Shown one piece after another: positions 1-7,698 of a stretch of DNA of 64,000 nt. The DNA is taken from NCBI GenBank assembly GCA_004322015.1, contig SCQT01000101.1, positions 1 to 64,000 on the forward strand, given 5' to 3'. The position numbers and the translations under genes are program-made. The stretch's first letter is position 1. Each line of letters opens with the position of its first letter. Source of the stretch: Chitinophagaceae bacterium. GTDB taxonomy: Bacteria; Bacteroidota; Bacteroidia; Chitinophagales; Chitinophagaceae. The notes below the pieces were generated by a model. That model was not told the DNA's origin, made no database searches, and saw only the letters and a list, made by a program, of their open reading frames with translations.

Positions 1-491
1 GGGTTGCTCAATAACTCAAAGCATATACTCTGTGAGCATTTTGGAAGGATTCTGATTATTTATCTGTATAAGTTTTGATAAGAGTTTACCAAAAACCTTG
101 CATCTGAATATATAGAAAAAGATTTTGAATACGAGTTCTTAGAAGAGATTGGATTAAAAGAGCCATTTTTATAGGATAGGATCAATGTTATTAACTTGAA
201 TCTTTTGTAAGAGAAAGGGTTTTGCCCGAAGGGCAAAAGTATGAATAACCGTGGGTTCCACCCACGGTAAAAAGAGGCGGTTCAGTTCAACCCTGTAAGG
301 GTTGAATCATTCGTAGCCGACCTGGACCGTTGGCTGTGTCTATATGGCCATAGAGATTATTACATAACGCCACTTCGTGGCTTAAGACGTTCTTAAGTGA
401 ATGACATTGGAAATCAGATAAAAAATGAAAATCATCCGACGGGGCTAAAAAAATATGATTTCAAAAATGTTACAAGTTATTGAGCAAGCCC
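1..491 (+). mobile_element. 491-bp palindrome-rich MITE-like element, copy 1
   Basis: The same 491 bases occur in inverted orientation at 30203-30693, with about eleven single-base differences (all transitions) and no gap. The ends are imperfect inverted repeats: GGGTTGCTCAAT at the left and ATTGAGCAAGCCC at the right. Inside is a series of short perfect or near-perfect palindromes: around 208-236 (TTTGCCCGAAGGGCAAA), 249-269 (a CCGTGGGT/ACCCACGG stem), 276-307 (TTCAACCC/GGGTTGAA), 370-382 (GCCACTTCGTGGC) and 383-399. No transposase or long open frame is present, so it would have to be mobilised in trans. The left end coincides with the window start, so its target duplication cannot be checked here. 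Confidence 0.75.
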
Positions 492-535
492 TATTTATGT
501 AAATGATATATAATTATTTTATAACGGGGCAGGAA

Positions 536-1153
536 TTATTTGTAATCCGTAATATGCAGATACCGGTTACAGGCCTCATATTCCTGTGGATCATTAGAGC
601 TTATAATCACTAATTTATTAGTGGTATATTGAGTGATCAGTTCCTGATACAACTGACAGCCTGCTTCGTCCAGGTTGGTGCATGGTTCATCAAGCAGCAG
701 AAGAGGGGCATCTGCAAAAATGGCTTGTGCTAATTTGGCCCGTTGCTTCATCCCTGAAGAAAAAAAACGTATTTGCTTATGCAGCGCATTTTCCAATTGC
801 ACTATCTTCGCTATGGATTCTGCCTGAAGATTGTTTAAGAAAGGTTTAAAATATCTCTGAAAACCCAATAATTCGGCGAAGGTGTATTCTTCTATCAATT
901 CCAGATAGGGAGCAGACAGGCTTAGATAACGAAAGATATAGTCACTGTTCAGTATATTCCCGCTGATCGAGTAATTGATTTTCCCTTCACTTGCGGCAAG
1001 GCTGCCGGCGATGATCTGAAGTAAAGTGGATTTACCTGATCCGTTGGGACCGAGTACGGCATAGCGGTTTCCTTTCTCAAATGTAAAATTGATTTTACGA
1101 AAGATCCATTCGTAATTGTATCTTTTACCGGTATTTTCAAGAGATATCGTCAT
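536..1153 (-). CDS. ABC transporter ATP-binding protein
   Basis: A 205-residue stand-alone nucleotide-binding domain that would couple ATP hydrolysis to a membrane partner. Walker A GPNGSGKS is at residues 35-42, the signature SSGMKQR at 132-138 and Walker B LLLLDEP at 151-157, so it should be catalytically competent. No permease is adjacent. Its start overlaps the 3' end of lpxA by 17 nt, so it is the last gene of the lipid A operon and probably translationally coupled. In Bacteroidota an ABC ATPase in this place is recurrent, but its substrate is not evident from the sequence. It is shorter than usual ABC ATPases (about 230-250 residues). Confidence 0.85.
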   Translation of the reverse strand: MTISLENTGKRYNYEWIFRKINFTFEKGNRYAVLGPNGSGKSTLLQIIAGSLAASEGKINYSISGNILNSDYIFRYLSLSAPYLELIEEYTFAELLGFQRYFKPFLNNLQAESIAKIVQLENALHKQIRFFSSGMKQRAKLAQAIFADAPLLLLDEPCTNLDEAGCQLYQELITQYTTNKLVIISSNDPQEYEACNRYLHITDYK

Positions 1154-1937
1154 TGGATCGGCTGCTATAACCTTTCATGATCCCGCGGTTGGATTCCCGG
1201 ATAAATGTCAGGATTTCATCCCGTTCATCCGTAGCGGGCAGTTGGGTTTCAATAATGCTTAGGGCGTGAGAGACACTGTAGCCGCGTACATAAAGTACAC
1301 GGTAAACATCCAGGATCTGGTTAATCTTTTCTAAGGAATAACCACGGCGTTTTAATCCGATAGAGTTTACGCCTACATAAGATAAAGGTTCGCGGGCTGC
1401 TTTTACAAACGGAGGAACATCTTTACGAACCAATGAACCGCCGGTAATAAATGCGTGAGCGCCTATTTTACAAAACTGATGGACTGCCGTTAACCCAGCC
1501 AGGATCGCGTATTCCCCGATAGTGATATGTCCGGCTAATGTCGTGTTATTGGATAAAATACAGTGATCGCCTACGAAGCAATCATGAGCAATATGGCTGT
1601 ATGCCATGATCAGGCAATGATTTCCGATAACGGTTTTTAATTTATCTTTTGTCCCCCGATGAATTGTCACAAATTCCCGTATGGTCGTATTGTCCCCGAT
1701 AAACACTTCTGTTTGCTCACCTGCAAATTTCAGATCCTGGGGGATAGCGGAAAGCACGGCTCCGGGAAATATCCTGCAATTCTTCCCAATTCTTGCACCT
1801 TCCATAATGGTCACATTGGAACCTATCCAGGTGCCTTCTCCTATTACCACATTTTTATGAATGACGGTAAATGGATCAATCTTTACAGTAGGATGTAGTT
1901 TGGCATCCGGATGGATGTAAGTGAGCGGATTAATCAT
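1137..1937 (-). CDS. lpxA: UDP-N-acetylglucosamine acyltransferase LpxA
   Basis: Transfers a 3-hydroxyacyl chain from acyl-ACP to the 3-OH of UDP-GlcNAc, the first step of lipid A synthesis in the cytoplasm. The 266 residues match the family length. The N-terminal two-thirds is a left-handed beta-helix of hexapeptide repeats beginning IHPDAKLHPTVKI. The motif IMAYSHIAHDC carries the expected catalytic histidine region, followed by a helical C-terminal domain (GLKRRGYSLEKINQI). It lies 3 nt downstream of lpxC/fabZ and overlaps the ABC ATPase gene downstream, so it belongs to one operon. Confidence 0.96.
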   Translation of the reverse strand: MINPLTYIHPDAKLHPTVKIDPFTVIHKNVVIGEGTWIGSNVTIMEGARIGKNCRIFPGAVLSAIPQDLKFAGEQTEVFIGDNTTIREFVTIHRGTKDKLKTVIGNHCLIMAYSHIAHDCFVGDHCILSNNTTLAGHITIGEYAILAGLTAVHQFCKIGAHAFITGGSLVRKDVPPFVKAAREPLSYVGVNSIGLKRRGYSLEKINQILDVYRVLYVRGYSVSHALSIIETQLPATDERDEILTFIRESNRGIMKGYSSRSNDDIS

Positions 1938-1940
1938 GCG

Positions 1941-3359
1941 TTATTTGTAATCTTTTTTCACGATTTGAGCTACTAAATCAGCTTCTGTACATACTTTATT
2001 CCCGACGAAGACTGTCCCGCGCATTTCACATATCCCTCTCCGGATAGGGCTAAGCAGCTCTAATTTTAATATCATGGTATCTCCTGGAGTTACCTTCTGT
2101 TTGAATTTACAATTATCAATTTTAAGAAAATAAGTATCATAGTTTTCGGGGTCGCTGTAAGTGTTCAGAGCCAAAATACCTCCGGCCTGCGCCAGCGCTT
2201 CTATCTGCAATACGCCGGGCATGATCGGGTTTCCGGGAAAATGCCCCTGGAAAAAATATTCATTAAAAGTCACATTTTTAATTCCTATCACATGGGTATC
2301 GCTTAATTCAATGATCTTATCCACTAACAGAAAAGGGAAACGATGCGGTAAGGACTTTTCAATACGGCGGCTGTCATATATCGGCGGCAAATTGGGATCA
2401 TACACCGGCACATCTTTATTATGCCGGTTCTTCTTTATATAATGCTTTATCTTTTTTGCGAAAGCTACATTGGAAGAATGACCCGGCCGGTTGGCAATAA
2501 TATGCGCTTTAATGGGATAACCCACCAGCGCCAGATCTCCGACTACATCTAACAGTTTATGACGGGCAGGTTCGTTAGGAAAACGCAGTTGGACATTATT
2601 CAGGATGCCGATGCCTTCATTTTTCACTGACATTCTTTTCCGGTTAAAAGCCTTGGCTAAACGTTCTAATTGTCCGTCATTCACCGGTTTATCAACGACT
2701 ACAATGGCATTATTCAGGTCGCCGCCTTTGATCAGATTATTTTCAAGCAGATATTCCAGTTCATGAAGAAAACAAAAAGTGCGGCAGGGCGCTATTTCCT
2801 TCTTAAAATCTGAAATATTCTTCAGGGCTGCATGCTGGGTGCCGAGGACAGGAGAATTAAAATCAATCAGGGCGGTGATTTTGTAATCAATGGAAGGCAA
2901 TGCTACCATTTCGACCCTTTTGGCTTCGTCGTAAAAATATATATTGCTGTCAATGGAGTAATATACTTTCTGGGCATCCTGTTTGTGAATGCCTGCATTT
3001 TCTATAGTTTCTATAAACGGTTGGGAACTCCCGTCCATTATGGGAACTTCCGGTCCGTTCAGTTCAATCAGCGCATTATCAATGCCCATGCCTACCAGGG
3101 CGGCCATTAAATGTTCAACTGTGCTGATGCGGGCGCCATTGTGCTCGAGGGTAGTGCCTCGTGAAGTGTCTGTGACATAATCCACATCCGCTTTTACAAT
3201 GGGTTTATTGGGTAAATCAATGCGTTGAAATTTAATGCCAAATCCCGGAGTGGCAGGCTTTAGAGACATTTCTACTTGTAATCCGGTATGTAAACCTACG
3301 CCTGATATAGTGATTTCTTTCTGCAGGGTATGCTGATAATGGGTCTCATTGTTTTCCAT
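1941..3359 (-). CDS. lpxC/fabZ: bifunctional LpxC deacetylase / FabZ dehydratase
   Basis: A 472-residue fusion. The N-terminal part is the zinc amidase LpxC, which deacetylates UDP-3-O-acyl-GlcNAc (committed lipid A step): it contains TVEHLMAAL with zinc ligand H83 and, later, RHKLLDVVGDLAL with the second His and the Asp. The C-terminal part (from about residue 325) is the hotdog-fold 3-hydroxyacyl-ACP dehydratase FabZ, with HRFPFLLVDK and the catalytic GHFPGNPIMPGV motif. The fusion is characteristic of Bacteroidota and links lipid A and fatty acid synthesis. It sits between lpxD (22 nt upstream) and lpxA (3 nt downstream). Confidence 0.97.
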   Translation of the reverse strand: MENNETHYQHTLQKEITISGVGLHTGLQVEMSLKPATPGFGIKFQRIDLPNKPIVKADVDYVTDTSRGTTLEHNGARISTVEHLMAALVGMGIDNALIELNGPEVPIMDGSSQPFIETIENAGIHKQDAQKVYYSIDSNIYFYDEAKRVEMVALPSIDYKITALIDFNSPVLGTQHAALKNISDFKKEIAPCRTFCFLHELEYLLENNLIKGGDLNNAIVVVDKPVNDGQLERLAKAFNRKRMSVKNEGIGILNNVQLRFPNEPARHKLLDVVGDLALVGYPIKAHIIANRPGHSSNVAFAKKIKHYIKKNRHNKDVPVYDPNLPPIYDSRRIEKSLPHRFPFLLVDKIIELSDTHVIGIKNVTFNEYFFQGHFPGNPIMPGVLQIEALAQAGGILALNTYSDPENYDTYFLKIDNCKFKQKVTPGDTMILKLELLSPIRRGICEMRGTVFVGNKVCTEADLVAQIVKKDYK

Positions 3360-3381
3360 GCCGACTATTTTCTTCCTGAGT

Positions 3382-4443
3382 TTAAATGCGTTCTTTTTCT
3401 AATATCAGTTGCTTTATAAGAGATTCTAATTCTTTTACTCTCTTTTCGAGCTCCGGCAAATTTCTAAAAATTGCCTGACTTTTCAAGGAACTTTTATAGT
3501 CGAAAGCCGGAGTGCCATTCAGCGCCATGTTTGGTTCGGCCACCGATTTGGATAGTCCGCTCTGGGCGTTTATACGTGTCCCGTCTGCAATATGAATGTG
3601 TCCAACTAATCCCACCTGGCCGCCAAACATACAGTTTTTTCCCACTTTGGTGCTTCCGGAAACGCCTGTTTGTGCGGCAATGACCGTATTTTCACCTATT
3701 TCCACATTATGGGCTATTTGAATAAGATTGTCCAGTTTCACCCCTTTATGAACAACAGTTGAACCTATGGTAGCCCTGTCTATGGTAGTATTAGCCCCTA
3801 TTTCCACATCATCTTCTATGACCACATTACCAATCTGGGGAACTTTCTTGTAATTACCTTCCTGTTGAGGAGCAAAGCCAAAGCCGTCACTGCCAATAAC
3901 AGTTCCCGCATGAATGATCACTCTTTTACCTATCACACAATGATGATAAATCTTTACACCGGCAAAAACAACAGCGTTTTCACCGACCTGAGCTCCATCT
4001 CCGATATATGAACCCGGATAGATCTGTACATTATCTTCTATTCTGGCATCTTCTCCGATATAAGAAAATGCCCCGATATATACATTTGCTCCGAGAGTAG
4101 CGGTCGAGGCTACATAGGAAGGCTGCTGGATTCCCTTTAAATGACCTTTTTGTTCGCTGAGAATGCGGTTATACTTTTCCAGCAAAAGGGCAAAACTCCC
4201 ATACGCATCTTTTACCCTGATGAGGGTAGCTTCCACAGGCTTCGTCAACTGGAGATCTTCATTGATAATAAGGATGCTGGCTTTAGTGCTATAGAGAAAT
4301 TCTTCATATTTCGGATTGGCTATAAAACTAAGTGAACCTTCATTTGCCTCCTCAATTTTTGAGATAACATGCACCTTGATATCCGGATCCCCTTCAAGCC
4401 TGCCATTTAAGATGGTTGCAATCTGCAAAGCGCTGAAATGCAT
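3382..4443 (-). CDS. lpxD: UDP-3-O-acylglucosamine N-acyltransferase LpxD
   Basis: Adds the second 3-hydroxyacyl chain, to the 2-amino group, in lipid A synthesis. The 353 residues comprise an N-terminal uridine-binding domain (about 1-100), a long run of hexapeptide repeats (for example [12 protein letters not shown] and [19 protein letters not shown]) and a C-terminal helix [18 protein letters not shown], as in the family. The [10 protein letters not shown] segment holds the expected catalytic histidine. It is upstream of lpxC/fabZ in the same operon. Confidence 0.96.
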   Translation of the reverse strand: MHFSALQIATILNGRLEGDPDIKVHVISKIEEANEGSLSFIANPKYEEFLYSTKASILIINEDLQLTKPVEATLIRVKDAYGSFALLLEKYNRILSEQKGHLKGIQQPSYVASTATLGANVYIGAFSYIGEDARIEDNVQIYPGSYIGDGAQVGENAVVFAGVKIYHHCVIGKRVIIHAGTVIGSDGFGFAPQQEGNYKKVPQIGNVVIEDDVEIGANTTIDRATIGSTVVHKGVKLDNLIQIAHNVEIGENTVIAAQTGVSGSTKVGKNCMFGGQVGLVGHIHIADGTRINAQSGLSKSVAEPNMALNGTPAFDYKSSLKSQAIFRNLPELEKRVKELESLIKQLILEKERI

Positions 4444-4498
4444 AGAAAAAAATTAATACCGGTGTTTTTTACCGGCGGGTGAAAAATAACCTGTTTCA

Positions 4499-5725
4499 TT
4501 ATACTCTGGGGTAACAAAAATAGAATTTTTTTATGGGTATGGATACGGATTTATTGATAAGTGCATTATCCACGGATGCTATATCTTTTATTTCACCATT
4601 TTTAAATAAGATATTGATGTTATCGTCGGTTACATTATACGTTCTGTTAACTGCTGTTCCAGTGAAAATAAAATAATCTAATGCCGTACCTGTCAACCCC
4701 GACTTCTTACTCAGCGCTTCGCGCATTTCCTCAAGTTCCATCGTTTCAAAACGGTTATTGCTCAGTTTTATTTTAAGCAGTCGTCTTTCTATCAACCACC
4801 GGCACAACGTAGAAAGCACGCTGTCCCTGTGATTTGCCCATACTTTAATAGCGGATAATATGTCAAAATCATCCAACTGGCAAAAATGCGCCAGATATTC
4901 AGGATCGGCGGCAAAGATAATGCCGTTTGTTTTTTGTTGCATAAAAAATGCCAGGGCAGGTGAGGCAAACAACTTTTCTCCGTGCAGCGCCAGCTCTTTT
5001 GCGCGGATGAATATTTTTATCAGCATATTTTCTGCGCAGAGCACTGTTTTATGCAGATAAACCTGCCAATACATCAGTCTGCGGGCAATAATGAACTTTT
5101 CAATAGAATGAATACCTTTTTCCTCCACCATCAGTTCATCATTATACACGATCATCATTTTAATGATCCGGTCATAACCGATTACTCCCTCATGCACACC
5201 GGTGTAAAAGCTGTCCCGGTTCAGGTAATCCATCCTGTCCACATCTAACTGGCTGGAAACAAGCTGATGAAGGAATTTTTTAGGATAATCTCCCCGGAAG
5301 ATCCGGATGGCCAGGTCTAAATCACCGTCCATTTCCTCATTCATTTTTTCCATGATCAATGCAGAGATATCTTCATGGATCACATCTTCCACAATGGTGT
5401 TTTCCAGGGTATGAGAATAAGGCCCGTGTCCTATATCATGGAGGAGGATGGCTATCCTGGCGGCCACATTTTCTTCTTCGGTCACCTCTGCTCCCTTGTT
5501 TTGGAGTTCCCGTAAAGCCAGTCCCATGAGATGATAGGCCCCTAAAGAATGAGAGAGGCGGGTATGCATGGCGCCGGGATATACGAGACATGCCAGGGCC
5601 ATTTGGGAAATACGCCGTAATCTTTGATAATAAGGATGTTGAATAATATCATAGATTAAAGGATGGTCAATAGTGATGAAGCCATAAACGGGGTCATTGA
5701 TGATTTTCCTTTTACTTTCTGTCAT
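4499..5725 (-). CDS. HD-domain phosphohydrolase (dNTPase-like)
   Basis: A 408-residue protein with the metal-binding HD signature: TRLSHSLG at residues 55-62, then LLHDIGHGPYSH (HD at 96-97) and later SQLDVDRMDYLNRDS. This pattern is that of the SAMHD1/dGTPase-like HD family widespread in bacteria, which hydrolyse phosphate esters of nucleotides; the real substrate cannot be told from sequence. It lies 55 nt upstream of lpxD and probably shares its promoter. A role in lipid A synthesis is not implied. Confidence 0.85.
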   Translation of the reverse strand: MTESKRKIINDPVYGFITIDHPLIYDIIQHPYYQRLRRISQMALACLVYPGAMHTRLSHSLGAYHLMGLALRELQNKGAEVTEEENVAARIAILLHDIGHGPYSHTLENTIVEDVIHEDISALIMEKMNEEMDGDLDLAIRIFRGDYPKKFLHQLVSSQLDVDRMDYLNRDSFYTGVHEGVIGYDRIIKMMIVYNDELMVEEKGIHSIEKFIIARRLMYWQVYLHKTVLCAENMLIKIFIRAKELALHGEKLFASPALAFFMQQKTNGIIFAADPEYLAHFCQLDDFDILSAIKVWANHRDSVLSTLCRWLIERRLLKIKLSNNRFETMELEEMREALSKKSGLTGTALDYFIFTGTAVNRTYNVTDDNINILFKNGEIKDIASVDNALINKSVSIPIKKFYFCYPRV

Positions 5726-5769
5726 TACGACCGCTTAATAAAAAGTTAAAAAAGACTCTTTTAAAGATA

Positions 5770-5777
5770 CAAAGATA
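5770..5777 (-). promoter_or_regulatory. -7 promoter element for the HD/lpx operon
   Basis: On the minus strand the bases read TATCTTTG, an exact match to the Bacteroidota -7 consensus TAnnTTTG, 45 nt upstream of the HD gene start. I see no clear -33 TTTG at the usual spacing. Confidence 0.5.
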
Positions 5778-5883
5778 CGCTGCCCCGAAAGAAAAGGGTA
5801 ATTTTGAATTTCTGACCTGATTTTTGCAGGGAAGTTTAATTCAGATCAATAAATGATTTTACAAATAATTAAAATAATATCAC

Positions 5884-7440
5884 ATGAGCACAGCTAATGT
5901 ACTTTGGGTGGACGATGAAATAGATTCATTGAAATCACAGATCATGTTCCTGGAAAATAAGGGGTATTACGTTTCCTCTCTCAGCAACGGCCATGATGCC
6001 GTGGAATACGTCAGGGAAAATCCGGTAGATGTCATTTTGTTAGATGAAAGCATGCCCGGCATTACCGGCCTGGAAACCCTGGGCCTGATCCGGGAAATAA
6101 ACAGGCAGATCCCGGTCGTAATGGTTACTAAAAATGAAGCGGAAAATGTAATGGAAGATGCGATTGGTTCGCAGATAACAGATTATCTTATAAAACCCGT
6201 GAACCCTAATCAGGTATTGCTTACCCTGAAGAAAATCATTGACAACCGGAGATTGGTGGCAGAAAAAACAACTACCGCCTATCAGCAGGATTTTCGCAAC
6301 CTGTTTATGGCGCTGAGCTCTAATCTGAATTATAATGAGTGGATGGACGTATATAAAAAGCTGGTTTATTGGGAAATGGAAATGACTAAAAGTGACAGTC
6401 CTGAAATGCAGGAAGTGCTGGGAACGCAAAAAGCGGAGGCCAATACCGAATTCGCCAAATTTATTTCCAGGAATTACGCTAACTGGGTGCATCCTAAAAC
6501 CCCGGAAGCGCCTATCATGTCCCATACCTTGTTTCGTTATAAAATAGCGCCGCACCTGGAACCCGGTAAACCGCTGTTCATGGTAGTAATTGACAATTTA
6601 CGTTTTGACCAGTGGAAGGCTATTGAACCTATCTTCAAGGAATCTTTCAGGATCATGGAAGAGGATACTTTTTACAGTATTCTTCCTACTTCCACCCAAT
6701 ACAGCCGCAATGCTATCTTTGCCGGCATGCTCCCGGTGGATCTTGAAAAAGCCTTTCCCCTCGAATGGAAGAATGATGATGAGCAGGGTGGGAAGAACCT
6801 GAGTGAAGAAAAATTTCTGGGAGAACAATTAAAGCATTTAAGGCATAAAGAAGTAAGGTTTACTTATACTAAAATTACCAACCACCAGGATGGGCAGAAT
6901 TTAGTGAACAATATCCATAACATGTTGGATTATGATCTGAATGTCATCGTGTACAATTTTGTAGATATGATGAGCCATGCGCGTACGGAAATGGAAGTGT
7001 TGAAAGAACTGGCTTCAGATGAGACTTCTTACCGTTCTATTACCAAAAGCTGGTTTGAACATTCTCCCCTGCATCAGGCTCTTAAAAAATTAACGGATAA
7101 AGAGATCAAACTGATCCTGGCTACCGATCACGGCAGTGTGCGGGTGAAGAGACCCTGCAAAGTAATTGGCGACAAGCAAACCACTACCAATCTGCGTTAT
7201 AAACATGGGAGGAACCTGAATTATGATGAGAATGATGTGCTGGCTTTCCGCGATCCCAAAGAAGCGGGCCTGCCGCGTCCGAATGTCAATTCCTCTTATA
7301 TCTTTGCCAAGGAAGACGGGTATTTGTGTTACCCTAATAATTACAATTATTTTGCGAATTATTACAAGAATACCTTCCAGCATGGCGGCATCTCTTTAGA
7401 GGAAATGATCGTGCCAGTGATACGGATGGTCACTAAATAA
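5884..7440 (+). CDS. porX: PorX-type response regulator with PglZ/alkaline-phosphatase-like domain
   Basis: A 518-residue two-domain protein. Residues 1-125 are a receiver domain with acidic pocket DDE at 10-12, phosphoacceptor D54 (VILLDESMPG) and a conserved Lys (LIKPVNPNQ). The rest is a PglZ-type alkaline-phosphatase-superfamily domain (VIDNLRFDQWK, LPTSTQYSRNAIFAG, ILATDHGSVRVKRP with metal-binding Asp/His). This architecture is that of PorX, which with the kinase PorY controls type IX secretion genes in Bacteroidota. It is transcribed divergently from the HD/lpx operon. The partner kinase is not in the window. A BREX PglZ is excluded by the receiver domain and by the neighbours. Confidence 0.9.
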   Translation: MSTANVLWVDDEIDSLKSQIMFLENKGYYVSSLSNGHDAVEYVRENPVDVILLDESMPGITGLETLGLIREINRQIPVVMVTKNEAENVMEDAIGSQITDYLIKPVNPNQVLLTLKKIIDNRRLVAEKTTTAYQQDFRNLFMALSSNLNYNEWMDVYKKLVYWEMEMTKSDSPEMQEVLGTQKAEANTEFAKFISRNYANWVHPKTPEAPIMSHTLFRYKIAPHLEPGKPLFMVVIDNLRFDQWKAIEPIFKESFRIMEEDTFYSILPTSTQYSRNAIFAGMLPVDLEKAFPLEWKNDDEQGGKNLSEEKFLGEQLKHLRHKEVRFTYTKITNHQDGQNLVNNIHNMLDYDLNVIVYNFVDMMSHARTEMEVLKELASDETSYRSITKSWFEHSPLHQALKKLTDKEIKLILATDHGSVRVKRPCKVIGDKQTTTNLRYKHGRNLNYDENDVLAFRDPKEAGLPRPNVNSSYIFAKEDGYLCYPNNYNYFANYYKNTFQHGGISLEEMIVPVIRMVTK

Positions 7441-7648
7441 ATGGCGGTTTTCTTTCATTATTTTATATGGCGACAAAGGCCACATGGCATAAATTCTGAA
7501 ATCGAAATACGCTGGAAAGCAATCATCCATTAGTCATTATTCAACAAATCTTTAACCGACTCAGGGTGCTTTTTATATCTTTAGTTCCAGCAAATATTTG
7601 TGCTTAGGGCTCAACTGCCATCTTCCGAATTTCTTCAGATTAAGGTTT

Positions 7649-7656
7649 TATGTTTG
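7649..7656 (+). promoter_or_regulatory. -7 promoter element for the outer-membrane receptor gene
   Basis: TATGTTTG matches TAnnTTTG and lies about 50-75 nt upstream of the candidate starts of the receptor gene. The rest of 7441-7698 holds no gene that I can support. Confidence 0.5.
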
Positions 7657-7698
7657 CACCCTTAAAATCTATATATATTATGTTGTGCTGCTCTTGGA

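Noticed and set aside
6040-6555. 171-residue minus-strand frame inside porX
   Set aside because: Antisense shadow of a strongly supported gene.
5884-7440. PglZ-domain protein as part of a BREX or other defence system
   Set aside because: The N-terminal receiver domain and the absence of brxA/B/C, pglX or lon-like genes identify it as PorX of type IX secretion.
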